Shown here piece by piece: positions 9,451 to 18,717 of a DNA stretch of 64,000 nucleotides (its first letter is position 1; each line of letters starts with the position of its first letter). Source of the DNA: Bryobacterales bacterium (lineage in GTDB: Bacteria; Acidobacteriota; Terriglobia; Bryobacterales; Bryobacteraceae); assembly GCA_003167255.1 (NCBI GenBank), contig PMTR01000101.1:6697-70696 (forward strand). The letters are read 5' to 3'. The notes below the pieces were generated by a model. It saw only the letters and a program-made list of their open reading frames with translations. It was not told the DNA's origin and searched no databases. The translations under genes were made by a program, and so were the position numbers.

Positions 9451-10134
9451 GTGGATATGGGTCTCGAAGCTGAGTGGATCACATTTGACTGTTTCGGCAC
9501 TTTGATCGATTGGGACAGCGGTATCCGCTCGTTTTTCCGAACTCTACCTGGCGTTCAAGGCGAGGCCATCGACCTGCTACTGACCGACTGGGAAGAGCTG
9601 CAGTTCAGCTTGATCAATGGCCCATATCTGAAATATCGCAACGTCATGCATCTCAGTCTGCAGCAGACGATGGCCAAGTATGGAGTCGTTCTCTCTGCGG
9701 CGACATTGAACGAATTCGTTGAGTCCCTACCCGCATGGCAGCCCTTCCCAGATGTCCATCCAACGCTGCGGCGACTCCAAGAATGCGGCTTTAAGCTCGG
9801 GATCATTTCCAATATCGATGAGGATCTGCTGGAACGTACCATCAAAACTCTCGCGATACGCCTCGATCTCGTGATGACCGCGGAGCGGTGCCGGGCATAC
9901 AAACCATCGGTTCGACCCTTTGAATCCGCCTTGGAACAGATGGGCTGTACCCCATCGAGCGTCGCCCATGTCGCTTTCGGTGACCGATACGACTTGGGCC
10001 CAGCCCGGCAATGCGGAATGCAAACGGTCTACGTCAATCGCCAGGGGAAGACCGCCTCCGTTCGGCCCGACCTAGAAGTTGCATCCCTCGCAGAATTGCC
10101 GGCGCTAATCCGGAGGCCACGCATCGGGAACTGA
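9451..10134 (+). CDS. HAD-superfamily hydrolase, haloacid dehalogenase type II-like
   Basis: 227 residues with all four HAD motifs: nucleophile Asp13 in FDCFGTL, Ser120-Asn121 in IISNID, Lys151 in YKPS and the acidic pair in GDRYD (Asp178, Asp181). The helical cap inserted after motif I and the overall length fit 2-haloacid dehalogenases and related HAD-IA phosphatases. Substrate is unknown; in many genomes this subfamily acts on small phosphates or 2-haloacids. I chose the GTG at 9451, with GGGGA upstream; the ATG at 9457 is an equally good start and changes only two residues. It stands alone on the + strand, convergent with the hydrolase gene that follows. The codon usage differs from the phage genes before it. 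Confidence 0.85.
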   Translation: MDMGLEAEWITFDCFGTLIDWDSGIRSFFRTLPGVQGEAIDLLLTDWEELQFSLINGPYLKYRNVMHLSLQQTMAKYGVVLSAATLNEFVESLPAWQPFPDVHPTLRRLQECGFKLGIISNIDEDLLERTIKTLAIRLDLVMTAERCRAYKPSVRPFESALEQMGCTPSSVAHVAFGDRYDLGPARQCGMQTVYVNRQGKTASVRPDLEVASLAELPALIRRPRIGN

Positions 10135-10135
10135 C

Positions 10136-10159
10136 GGTCAATCGGTCAATCGGTCAATC
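10136..10159. repeat. Three tandem copies of GGTCAATC
   Basis: The octamer GGTCAATC is repeated three times without spacer just after the HAD stop codon, in the short gap between two convergent genes. It may arise from slippage; no function is evident. Confidence 0.85.
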
Positions 10160-10189
10160 CCCGGGCCGAAGACGATCAGAGCGTCAATA

Positions 10190-10960
10190 CTATTCGAGCA
10201 GAAACTCGGCGACGACGGTGTTGAATTCGGGCGCCAGCGCCAGATGGATATTGTGGCGCCCTTGCGAAAAGACATGGAAACGCGAGCCCCGAATCTCTTG
10301 ATGAAAGACTTGGGGATGAAAATCAGGCACGATCGGGTCTAAGGCGCCGTGAAGAATGAGGGTCGGACAACAAACAATATGCAATCGGTCGCGACAGATT
10401 TGTCCCCCGGCCTGGTAGTGCGCCTGCAAACCGTCGCAGTAGCGGGACCAGATGCTCTGGAGGTCATCGCCGTAGACGTTTCCCAGAGTTTGGCGCATAC
10501 GTGTGGACCAATTCGAGAGGGATCGGACGTTCTCGATCCTGTCGATGTCATCCTTGCTGATATATGAGTTCCCGCCCCAGATTACAAGTTTTTGAACGCG
10601 TTCGGGATAAACGGATGCGAGAAGCGCTGCGCTGTTAGCTCCATCGCTCCACCCGGCCGCGACGAACGTATCGTAGCCGAGCGCGCTCATCAAATGAGCC
10701 ATGTCCTCCGCGTCTTGCAAGAAAAAGTCCGAGCAGAAGTCGCGGTCAGGAGGACGTGATCGGCCATACCCTCGGGGATCTGGCGCGACGACCCTAAAGT
10801 GGGTGGACCATGTTTCCAACTGAGGGCCGAAATCCGTCATACCCGTACCCAGAGCGCCCGGAAAACAGAGCACCGGGACACCACCACCGCGTTCCTCGAA
10901 ATACAGATCTGCTCCGTCGACAACGGCTCTCGGCATACCAAGATCCTTCCCGGCTTTCAT
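10190..10960 (-). CDS. Alpha/beta hydrolase of the valacyclovirase (BPHL) type
   Basis: 256 residues. The nucleophile elbow is GWSDG with Ser105; Asp208 lies in HGALDPIVP and His236 in GRHNIHL, giving a full Ser-Asp-His triad. An oxyanion-hole stretch (CFPGALGTG) lies near residue 35. Several segments follow human BPHL closely as I remember it: GWSDGA followed by LVIWGGN, WS-x-R-x-R, and HGALDP with the GSR-x-HV stretch before the histidine. BPHL hydrolyses alpha-amino-acid esters and homocysteine thiolactone. No signal peptide is present, so it acts in the cytoplasm. It is the last gene of a - strand group after the methyltransferase (114-base gap). Acting on an imported ester or thiolactone is inference from the transporter upstream. 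Confidence 0.85.
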   Translation of the reverse strand: MKAGKDLGMPRAVVDGADLYFEERGGGVPVLCFPGALGTGMTDFGPQLETWSTHFRVVAPDPRGYGRSRPPDRDFCSDFFLQDAEDMAHLMSALGYDTFVAAGWSDGANSAALLASVYPERVQKLVIWGGNSYISKDDIDRIENVRSLSNWSTRMRQTLGNVYGDDLQSIWSRYCDGLQAHYQAGGQICRDRLHIVCCPTLILHGALDPIVPDFHPQVFHQEIRGSRFHVFSQGRHNIHLALAPEFNTVVAEFLLE

Positions 10961-11074
10961 GCTACTCGGAACACAGCCGTGTGGATGATTACTCGCCCGG
11001 CGGAGCCTGAGCGACCAAACCCTAGGGACCTAGCAACCGAACCGAGAGACTACAGCCGAACACGGCCGTCGCTC

Positions 11075-12049
11075 TCACGACCGTTCCCCTCGAATCACCA
11101 GACCGACAACGGCGACGTGTCGACCCATCGAGTGCCGCTGCGCCGCTGCCTGGGCGTTAAATCCAATTCCTAGGTCCGCCATTGCATCCGCCAATCTCTC
11201 TAAACCCACACCTCGCTGCTCCAATTCGCGAAGCCGCTCGCGTCCCTCGGCCAAGTCATAGAACATGAACTCCAAGTCGGGTGTCTCGCGCTCGACCCTC
11301 GCATACTCGGCCAAGACCTTCTCTGCCTCAAACTGTTCGACTAAGTCGACCACCACGAAAGTCGGTTTGTAGCCGAGATCTTGGAACATCCGAATGATAA
11401 TGCTCTGGGGGATTCGAGCGCCGATGCAACTAATGATCTCACCCCCTGGTCTAAGACATTCTCGCGCCTCCCTCAGACAGCGATAGTGAAGACCCAACAT
11501 GTGCCGGCTATATTCTGGAGGGATGATCTTTCCCTGAACCTCCGAAATTGCAAAAAAGCTCGCAGATAGGGCGCCCTCCTCGACGTTTAGATCCCCTGAC
11601 GTAGCAAGATTGGGCAAGTTCTCATAGATCAAGTCCGCCTTAATCTGTTGACGGAGCAACGCTTCACATAAATCGCTGACATAGCCGTCTATTCGAGTGG
11701 CGGTCAAATCCAGGCAATTCCGACGAACGTTGTTCTTGCCAGTAGCGACCACGTCCTCATGAAGGTCCGTCAGGACAAGGTGCCCAGGCCGCAAGAGCTC
11801 GACGGCCAGAATGCCATCCAGCGCAGGCCCGCATCCGATAATGCAGACGGTTCCACGCTCAAGCCTGCCGTTCGACAAACTGGCCAAGGCTCCAAATGCG
11901 CGGCTTACCTTGGGTAGCCACCCAGTCCGAGTTTCCCCATCGGGAAAGTAGGTGTGCTCCGTCAACTGAAGAACGATCCTCTCCCGTGTGCGGTCCCTTG
12001 GGCCCATCTCATTGAAGAACGGCGTGCAATCCACTTCAGTCAAATTCAT
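11075..12049 (-). CDS. Class I SAM-dependent methyltransferase-like protein
   Basis: 324 residues. Motif I is VCIIGCGPALDG (glycine-rich SAM loop, residues 68-79), followed by an acidic residue ending beta-2 (LVLTDLHED, Asp95). The catalytic-loop position has YENLPN (residues 142-147) where HemK-type N-methyltransferases have NPPY. The sequence LRPGGEIISCIG around residue 205 is the usual beta-5 region. A helical N-terminal domain precedes the Rossmann part, and the C-terminal 60 residues are polar and helical. Lying 36 bases after the permease gene, it is probably cotranscribed with the ABC importer, so the methyl acceptor may be the imported compound or a product of it. The exact family was not recognised. 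Confidence 0.75.
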   Translation of the reverse strand: MNLTEVDCTPFFNEMGPRDRTRERIVLQLTEHTYFPDGETRTGWLPKVSRAFGALASLSNGRLERGTVCIIGCGPALDGILAVELLRPGHLVLTDLHEDVVATGKNNVRRNCLDLTATRIDGYVSDLCEALLRQQIKADLIYENLPNLATSGDLNVEEGALSASFFAISEVQGKIIPPEYSRHMLGLHYRCLREARECLRPGGEIISCIGARIPQSIIIRMFQDLGYKPTFVVVDLVEQFEAEKVLAEYARVERETPDLEFMFYDLAEGRERLRELEQRGVGLERLADAMADLGIGFNAQAAAQRHSMGRHVAVVGLVIRGERS

Positions 12050-12085
12050 CTCGCGCGACCTCCAAAGTCGGCTTGAGGGAAGGCC

Positions 12086-12934
12086 TCATGCTTTTCTGCC
12101 CCCCGTTTCGGAGTTCTGCTCTCCGGCGGGCATGCCGGTTCTTCTCGGCGAGAACCGAAACGCTAAGACTACCAGAATCGAGGTGAACAGCACAATCAAG
12201 GTTGACACCGCAGAGACCGTCGGGTCGATCTCGTATCGAATGCCATCCCACATCCTCTTCGGGAGCGTTACCGTTCTGGTGCCGGCGATGAAAAGCGCTA
12301 TAATGGGTTCATCGAACGAGGTAATGAAGGCAAAGAGACTGCCTCCCAGGATGCCCGAGCGTATTTGGGGCAGCGTAATCTTGCGAAAGGCCAAAAATGG
12401 AGTGGCTCCTAAAGATCGAGCGCACAACTCCAATGAGTGTTCAACTCCCTGAAGACTAGCCGATACGCTTAATACGACAAGCGGGATCGCAATCGCTGTG
12501 TGTGAAAGGACGAGGGCAATCCGCGTTTCAATCAAATGTACTGGCGCAAACCAAAGAAATGCAGCGACGGCTGTGACGATCGATGGAACGATCATTGGCG
12601 TCAGTGTCAATGAGAGCAGCACTTCCTTCGCCCGACTCTGAGAGCGCGCGAGCCCAACGGCGGCGGCAGTGCCGAGGAATGTGGCCAACAGCGTAACCGG
12701 TATGGCAACTTCGACGCTCGTTAACAGAGCCAGCCGCCAACTCGAATCCTCAATGAGGTTCTGGTACCACCTTAGAGAGTACCCGGGCGGTGGAAACTTC
12801 AGGTATCGGCTTGCGCTGAACGAAAGTACCGAAATGACAAGAATCGGAGCGACCAGGAAGGCCGTGACGGCGGCTACGGCCGCCTTTGTGAACAGGCCCG
12901 GCCTTGTCATCTCCTCTCTGCCTACTGTATCCAT
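12086..12934 (-). CDS. ABC transporter permease, PotC-like
   Basis: 282 residues with about six transmembrane segments. The EAA loop that contacts the ATPase is present near residue 180 (CARSLGATPF, then FRKITLPQI). Together with the second permease, a binding protein and an ATPase it forms a complete importer of the spermidine/putrescine (PotABCD) class, although members of this class also import other cationic or small organic solutes. It overlaps the upstream permease gene by 13 bases, a coupling typical of transporter operons. The N-terminus up to about residue 15 is polar and in the cytoplasm. Confidence 0.9.
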   Translation of the reverse strand: MDTVGREEMTRPGLFTKAAVAAVTAFLVAPILVISVLSFSASRYLKFPPPGYSLRWYQNLIEDSSWRLALLTSVEVAIPVTLLATFLGTAAAVGLARSQSRAKEVLLSLTLTPMIVPSIVTAVAAFLWFAPVHLIETRIALVLSHTAIAIPLVVLSVSASLQGVEHSLELCARSLGATPFLAFRKITLPQIRSGILGGSLFAFITSFDEPIIALFIAGTRTVTLPKRMWDGIRYEIDPTVSAVSTLIVLFTSILVVLAFRFSPRRTGMPAGEQNSETGGRKA

Positions 12935-13851
12935 TGGACTGATCTTTCCACTCTAACGATGCGACGCACGGCGACCACCAAGAGCATAATCACTAGCAAG
13001 AGTACAGCGGAAAGGGTTGCCCCGAATCTCCAGTCGAGTAATTGATTCATCTGGATGTCAATCAGCATGGAGAAGGTGGTCTGTTCGCGGCCACCGAGCA
13101 ACGCGGGCGTTATGAAATAACCGAACGAAAGGATGAACACTAACGAGCACCCTGCCATCACACCGCTGGCAGTGAGTGGAACGAAGATGCGATAAAACGC
13201 TCTCAGCCGCGTGGCCCCAAGACTGCGAGCCACGACAAGCAATTGCAAATCAATATTCCGCATGCTCGCATACAACACCAAGATCATGTATGGAAGCATT
13301 ATGTAGCTGATGCCGCATATCACTCCATTTAAGTTGTACACGAGTTTGAGCGGATGGTCTATCAGTTTCAGGTTCAGGAGCACCTTGTTCACAATACCCT
13401 CTCTCTGAAGAAGAACCAGCCAGGCATAGCTGCGCACGAGGATGCTTGTCCAAAACGGCAATATGACGACTCCCACCGCCACATTGACCATTCGTTCCGA
13501 GGCTGTCGACATAAAGTACGCAAATGGATAGCCCAAAACCAGACAAACCCCCGTAACGGCCAATGACATTCTCGCAGTCCTGTACATCACGTCGAGATAG
13601 ACGGACTCACGAAAGACGCGAAGGTAGTTGTCCGGCGTAAGCGCGCTTTGGAGGAGGAGAAATACAAGAGGCAGGAAGAAGAAGAGGCAAAGGTATCCGA
13701 GCGCTGGCAGAAGCAATAGCAAGCCGCCGCGAGACTTACGGGCGAACGCGACTGCCGCCGCGGTGCGACGAGACGCGTGGGGCTGAGTTTCGATTGACGG
13801 CAATCGGATCCTCTTCGAAATTAACCCAGTAGCGGCCGACCTGCACTCCAC
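12922..13851 (-). CDS. ABC transporter permease, PotB-like
   Basis: 309 residues, about six membrane segments after a basic, 40-residue cytoplasmic N-terminus. The EAA motif is clear (VARSLGATRLRAF, then FVPLTASG). The reading frame begins with GTG at 13851, nine bases after the binding-protein stop; an internal start near the first membrane segment is possible because the first 35 residues are not typical of permeases. It pairs with the PotC-like gene that overlaps it to make the membrane channel of the importer. Confidence 0.9.
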   Translation of the reverse strand: MECRSAATGLISKRIRLPSIETQPHASRRTAAAVAFARKSRGGLLLLLPALGYLCLFFFLPLVFLLLQSALTPDNYLRVFRESVYLDVMYRTARMSLAVTGVCLVLGYPFAYFMSTASERMVNVAVGVVILPFWTSILVRSYAWLVLLQREGIVNKVLLNLKLIDHPLKLVYNLNGVICGISYIMLPYMILVLYASMRNIDLQLLVVARSLGATRLRAFYRIFVPLTASGVMAGCSLVFILSFGYFITPALLGGREQTTFSMLIDIQMNQLLDWRFGATLSAVLLLVIMLLVVAVRRIVRVERSVQWIQ

Positions 13852-13860
13852 ATCATCGCG

Positions 13861-14943
13861 TCATCGTCCAACGAGCCATTTGTTCCACCGCTCGACAACT
13901 ACAGCTTCGTTGTCGGCCCACCACTGCGCGTCAAAGACGAATTGCTTGGGGCGGTTCTCCGGCGAAGTTGGGAGAATAGCCCGCGTAGCCGCATCCAGAT
14001 TAGCATAGGCTTCCGGCATCGTTGGGCCATAGTTAATGTACTTTGTGAGCCGCAACTGGACGTCAGGTCTGCACGTATACCTAACGAAGTCCATCGCCTC
14101 TTTGTAGTGCTTGGCGCCTTTTGGAATGATCCATGAATCAGTATCAAGTGCACCCTGGCTCCATTCGACTTCCAGGGGCATCTTGTCCTGCGTCGCGGCG
14201 GTCCAGATCCGACCGTTAAACGCGGAGACAAAGGCAACCTCCTTGTCGGCTAGCAGTTGTGCCGGTTGGTGGCCCGACGACCACCACACGGTAACGGAGG
14301 GAGCGAGTTTGTCGAGGCTCCGGAAGGCCCGATCGACATCAAGGGGATAGAGCTTATCCATGGCCACACCGTCAGCCAGAAGCGCAAATTCAAGAGTGGT
14401 TCGAGGGTCTTTCCTCAGCGAGCGCCCGCCGGGGAATCGCTTCGTGTTCCAGAAATCCGCCCAACTTGCGGGGTGGGGCTTCCCAACAGGGTAGGTCTGG
14501 CTGCTGTAGGCCAACACTGTTGAGTAAAAATCGAAGGCAACTGAGTAGTCGGTCAAAGCCCCGGGATAGAACTTAGCTTTGTCGATTCCCGAGTAATCGA
14601 TTGCCGCGAGGATGCCCTCCCGTGCTCCGCGAATGATGGTCGAAGACTCCGCGCCATTGACGAGGTCCCAAGCCGGCGACCCGGCATCAACCATCGCCTT
14701 TAGCTTCGCGTACTCGCCCGACCATTGCGCCTCATGGACCTTGATTCCGGTCTCTTTCTCAAACGGCTCATAGAAGGCTTTCCGCTGCGCCTCCTGGAAG
14801 GACCCGCCGTAAGAGCAAACGGTGAGTTCCCGCATCGCTGCGGTCTGGTTTTGCGGATGATTGCATGCTGCCGTGCAGCATAACAATGCAACGAGCAGAA
14901 ATAAAGCAATCTGTAGCTGAGGGCTAGACGTCTTACGGCTCAT
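13861..14943 (-). CDS. Extracellular solute-binding lipoprotein, PotD-like
   Basis: 360 residues. The N-terminus has a basic start, a hydrophobic stretch and a lipobox-like TAAC with Cys27, so the mature protein is probably a lipid-anchored periplasmic binding protein. After that come the features of spermidine/putrescine-type binding proteins: LTVCSYGG and FYEPFEKETGIKV near residues 40-70, a DLVNGAESS stretch, and WADFWN. Specificity within the family cannot be read from the sequence; polyamines, aminoethylphosphonate and other amines are all possible. The gene overlaps the ATPase gene by 11 bases and is the second gene of the transporter operon. Confidence 0.88.
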   Translation of the reverse strand: MSRKTSSPQLQIALFLLVALLCCTAACNHPQNQTAAMRELTVCSYGGSFQEAQRKAFYEPFEKETGIKVHEAQWSGEYAKLKAMVDAGSPAWDLVNGAESSTIIRGAREGILAAIDYSGIDKAKFYPGALTDYSVAFDFYSTVLAYSSQTYPVGKPHPASWADFWNTKRFPGGRSLRKDPRTTLEFALLADGVAMDKLYPLDVDRAFRSLDKLAPSVTVWWSSGHQPAQLLADKEVAFVSAFNGRIWTAATQDKMPLEVEWSQGALDTDSWIIPKGAKHYKEAMDFVRYTCRPDVQLRLTKYINYGPTMPEAYANLDAATRAILPTSPENRPKQFVFDAQWWADNEAVVVERWNKWLVGR

Positions 14944-16048
14944 TTGATGCCTCCAAGGGAGTATTGGTTGGCGTCTGTTGCGCGGCCAACACGCGCGTGT
15001 CTTCGATCCGCCAATGAAGGTGCGTTGGCGCGCCTGCCTGCACGCGGGATCTGGCAGGCGTCACGTTTGACTTCCAAACCGTGCCATCGCTCAACGAGAC
15101 GATTGTTTGGAGCGCGCTTCCTAAATACGTCGAATCAACAACGGTCCCAGGAAGATGGTTGGAACCAGCATCGGGAACTCCAACCTGAACTCTCTCTGGA
15201 CGGACCATTAGCGTAACCTGCGTCTCTGGGCGGAGGCCGTCAACAGATGGGACCCGCAATTCGACGTCACCCACTTCCACATTGAGATGGCCGTTGCGGA
15301 TCGAGGTTACCGTTCCCGTCACGAAGTTCGCGCCACCGAGAAAATGGGCCACGAACTCGTCGATCGGCGATTCGTACAACTGGACTGCCGAACCCTCTTG
15401 CGCAACCCGGCCTCGGTTGAGAACAACGATACGGTCAGCGACTTTCATCGCCTCAGACTGGTCATGAGTCACATAGATGATCGTCATGCCCAGGGTTCTG
15501 TGAATGCGCCGGATCTCCTCTTGCATGCGCTCTCGGAGTTCACGATCGAGGGCAGCCAAAGGCTCGTCAAGCAGGAGTACTTCCGGGCTGAAAACCAAGG
15601 CTCTCGCCAGCGCAACCCGCTGTTGTTGGCCCCCGCTCAACTCTGCTGGTCTCTGGCTCTCCAATCCCGCAAGTCCAGTCAGCTCAAACATTCGTACAAC
15701 GCGTTCGTGCAAATCCCGCTGTCCGCATCGATGCATCGGTGTACGCAGCGGAAACGCCACATTCTCATAAGCAGTCATATGCGGAAAGAGCGAGTAGCCC
15801 TGCATGACCAAACCGATGTTACGGCGGTGGATTGGTATGTCCGTAATATCCTTGCCTCGCACGAGCACTCGGCCCCTGGTCGGTGAAATCAAGCCCGCCA
15901 CAGCTTTCAGAACTGTGCTCTTGCCCGATCCGCTTGGCCCGAGAAGTACCTTCAGCTCACCAGGCTCGACCTCGAAGCTGACCTCGTCAAGGGCCGTCGT
16001 GGATGCGTACCGTTTTGCGAGGTTGTCGATCGTCAGGTGCGCAGTCAT
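14933..16048 (-). CDS. ABC transporter ATPase, PotA-like
   Basis: 371 residues from the ATG at 16048; an alternative upstream start at 16075 would add only nine residues that do not fit the family. Walker A is GPSGSGKST (37-45), the Q-loop Gln is Gln83, the signature is LSGGQQQ (138-144), Walker B is LLLDEP (158-163) and the switch histidine is His195. A C-terminal TOBE/OB regulatory part (residues 250-371) is present, as in PotA, FbpC and other importers of this class. It is the first gene of the transporter operon and energises uptake by the two permeases. Only the order ATPase, binding protein, permease, permease is unusual for PotABCD. Confidence 0.92.
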   Translation of the reverse strand: MTAHLTIDNLAKRYASTTALDEVSFEVEPGELKVLLGPSGSGKSTVLKAVAGLISPTRGRVLVRGKDITDIPIHRRNIGLVMQGYSLFPHMTAYENVAFPLRTPMHRCGQRDLHERVVRMFELTGLAGLESQRPAELSGGQQQRVALARALVFSPEVLLLDEPLAALDRELRERMQEEIRRIHRTLGMTIIYVTHDQSEAMKVADRIVVLNRGRVAQEGSAVQLYESPIDEFVAHFLGGANFVTGTVTSIRNGHLNVEVGDVELRVPSVDGLRPETQVTLMVRPERVQVGVPDAGSNHLPGTVVDSTYLGSALQTIVSLSDGTVWKSNVTPARSRVQAGAPTHLHWRIEDTRVLAAQQTPTNTPLEASNEP

Positions 16049-16155
16049 AGTGCAAAGCAGTTTCGGCCATCTCAAGCGCTATCGACGAAGAAGCCAACCC
16101 TCATGGTAAGCCTCTGTGCCGGATTCTCGAAGCCATCTCGAACAATGGGCCTTTG

Positions 16156-18717
16156 TCACCACCCCTCCGGTAGCACTTCGTTCCAATGGTTCGGCAATAC
16201 GTCCAAATGCGTTACGTCTTCCAATTCAGAATGGTAGGTTCGCCATGCTCCTTCCATCATCTGTTGGTCCTGACTTCGACATAGTTCACGGCACCACTTC
16301 CGGAATGAATCGGACACATCGGGGGCTGTCCCAGTGCTGACCGGAGTGTCACCCTCAAAAGCGGCGGCGACCATGAGGTAGTTTTCCCTAGATAGCTCGA
16401 ATATGGCCTCCAACGCCGCTGAGCCGAGCTCACGAACGCACTCGGCCTCTTTGAAGAGTTCCGTGGGGCCACAATTTCTCGGAAACCGCGATGAGCGTGT
16501 GCCCACAAGCATGAGACAATCCCGGAACCTTTGGTGCCGGTCTTCTTCCTGGGGAGATGACAGAGCACATTGAACTACCTCATAAAAGTCCCGGTTGTCT
16601 TCGGCGTTCCGGCTTCCCGATGCAGGGCGAGTCCTTTCGAGTCGGAGCGGGTCCGCTTCCGTAACGCACCAATCGCGCATCCATACTCCACGCTGCGTGA
16701 GGAAATGCCACCAGTGATACTTCAAGTTCGCATCGATCAGCCGTGCGTCCTCCTTGATGACCGCCTTGCCCCTCGCACACCAACGACCGCGCCATGTTTC
16801 CAGAATGTCGGCCAGGCCGGCACCGTTTTGATCGTTGTGCCATGAAATCGTGAACACACGATTCGCAACCGTCCACGCGTCGAGGTCCGTCGCGCTGGCT
16901 GCCTCATAGACGAGCACGTCAGAAAGCTTGGATACCAGTCTATGTTTCGGCAAGACTTTGCTGGGTAATGCCGTGCACGCCCAGATAAGTTCGTCGTCTA
17001 GCACCATTCGCGCCTGACGAGCCGCGTCCCCGTCTAACGTATCAACAAACCGGCCTAGTCTGTCGAGAAAATTCAATTTCTGCAAATGCTCGCTGAATCG
17101 CGGCTCGACACCTCCCTTTTCTGTTTCCGTCTCCATGACAACGGCCCAGTGAAGGAGCGTGGAGTAAGATGCAAGAAGGGCGTCCGCTTCGCTCGGCGGC
17201 AACTCTGCCCATTGCAGAAATGCGGTCCTTAATTCGTCGAGTACCCAACAGATCACTCCCTCGGCCGCCGCGAAACTGAACGCGGGCAATTTGACGACGG
17301 CCCAGCCGACAGCGGAGCAAAATCCCGGATTCCGAACTACTTCCGCACGGAGAGGCAAAGGGAGGTGGCCGGTCAACTCCAACTGGAGAAGGGGATCCGG
17401 GCAGTCGCGTATAAGGTCGATCAGCTCCTGAGGTATGTCCCTCAAATCATGCATTTCGTCATCGAGACCAATCTCACCTGCAACTGCCAGTCCGATGTCG
17501 ATTTGGGACAATGTCAACTCGAGGAGTCCCCGCGCCGCAATTCCAAGCTTGTCGGCGTCAACAACTCGCCGGATAGCGCGGACGGCTGTCTCAACGTTAT
17601 CCGCGCTCCGAAAGTGATGTCGGAGGGCCGCGACGTAAACTTCGTTCGCGACGCGACCAAACTCACCAAGCCCACGTTCGTGCATGACGTACAGGTCTTG
17701 GGACAATGCCCCCGCAACATCTCCGACGCCCAGTGCCCGATAGCCCGTTGGTCCCAGGAAAACAAGACCGGCGGCAAGCTCTAACACGTAGGCGCGAGAG
17801 ATTGCGGACAGCCTTGCTGTATGGTCGCCCCCACCCATCTGTCGTGCCGCCCAGCTCCAGTAATTCACGACGGACGCGAGAGCATCAAACTCGGGCCTAA
17901 ACAAGACCCTGGGCACTCTTGGGTCACTGGCGAAACTCGCCGGCGCAGTCGGTGCTAGGGCTGTCATCTCTGGCAGTCGGTGACCTTGCGCTACAAACTT
18001 CGCATTTCGGCGAAGAATATCATCAAGCTCTGGTCCCTCGAAGCTCCCGCCAATGGACCCGTCCTGGCGTCGGAATAACCCACGAGATAGCCTGAGAGCG
18101 GTACTGGAGCGTATGCGGCGTCCAAGGACGATTTCGGCTGCAGTAAGCAACACCGCGCGGCCCGTTATGATGACCGTGGTTCCTTCTGGCAACCGGTGCC
18201 GAAGGCTCTCTTCGTGACCTCCGTCGACATCGAAGAAAGCGCCCAGACGATTGAGACCCCTCTCATCGCTGGCGAGTTCGCGAAGCGTTACAGTTCCAAA
18301 TAGGTCATCGAGAAGAATCAAGCGTGCAGCGCTAGAATGAACCGTCTGCTCGACCTTTGAAATCGCATCATACACACTCTGCGATGGCCCGACAGCAGGG
18401 AACAGCTTTCGTGAGTCAACCCCACCGTCCCAGGCGAGCAGTGATGGCTGCTCGTCCAGAACCCGCGCAATTGCGGCAATTGCAAACCATGTTTTCCCAA
18501 TTCTTGGGTGGCCATCGATAACTATCAACCGCGTTTGTGAAGGCTGGCAGCCGATTGCCTGAATTGCCATCGGCAGATCTGCGGGGGCTACGAATGTCTC
18601 CTCAAAGTAAGCGACGGGATCAACGGCGACGGGATCACTACCTTGGCCTTCCCGGACTGGAGAAAAGAAGTCTCGGAGAAAGGCCTTGCCCCTTTCCCCT
18701 AACACGAAATTAGTCAT
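16156..18717 (-). CDS. Large STAND-type NTPase, candidate antiviral sensor
   Basis: 853 residues. An N-terminal 60 residues lead into a P-loop NTPase: Walker A GHPRIGKTW (69-77), Walker B LILLDDLFG (133-141) and a sensor stretch VIITGR (182-187). This combination, with Asp-Asp-x-Phe-Gly after Walker B, fits the novel STAND families rather than classical AAA+ or helicases. About 600 residues of mainly helical sequence follow, as in the sensor arrays of STAND proteins that recognise phage products. No obvious effector domain such as a nuclease or protease is fused, so the effector may be a partner protein. It starts in ATGA overlap with the 112-residue gene, which itself overlaps the membrane protein gene. 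STAND proteins are known in defence (Avs); this assignment to defence is inference. Confidence 0.75.
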   Translation of the reverse strand: MTNFVLGERGKAFLRDFFSPVREGQGSDPVAVDPVAYFEETFVAPADLPMAIQAIGCQPSQTRLIVIDGHPRIGKTWFAIAAIARVLDEQPSLLAWDGGVDSRKLFPAVGPSQSVYDAISKVEQTVHSSAARLILLDDLFGTVTLRELASDERGLNRLGAFFDVDGGHEESLRHRLPEGTTVIITGRAVLLTAAEIVLGRRIRSSTALRLSRGLFRRQDGSIGGSFEGPELDDILRRNAKFVAQGHRLPEMTALAPTAPASFASDPRVPRVLFRPEFDALASVVNYWSWAARQMGGGDHTARLSAISRAYVLELAAGLVFLGPTGYRALGVGDVAGALSQDLYVMHERGLGEFGRVANEVYVAALRHHFRSADNVETAVRAIRRVVDADKLGIAARGLLELTLSQIDIGLAVAGEIGLDDEMHDLRDIPQELIDLIRDCPDPLLQLELTGHLPLPLRAEVVRNPGFCSAVGWAVVKLPAFSFAAAEGVICWVLDELRTAFLQWAELPPSEADALLASYSTLLHWAVVMETETEKGGVEPRFSEHLQKLNFLDRLGRFVDTLDGDAARQARMVLDDELIWACTALPSKVLPKHRLVSKLSDVLVYEAASATDLDAWTVANRVFTISWHNDQNGAGLADILETWRGRWCARGKAVIKEDARLIDANLKYHWWHFLTQRGVWMRDWCVTEADPLRLERTRPASGSRNAEDNRDFYEVVQCALSSPQEEDRHQRFRDCLMLVGTRSSRFPRNCGPTELFKEAECVRELGSAALEAIFELSRENYLMVAAAFEGDTPVSTGTAPDVSDSFRKWCRELCRSQDQQMMEGAWRTYHSELEDVTHLDVLPNHWNEVLPEGW

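Noticed and set aside
10136-10159. CRISPR-like array
   Set aside because: The three 8-base units are contiguous without spacers, far too short for a CRISPR repeat.
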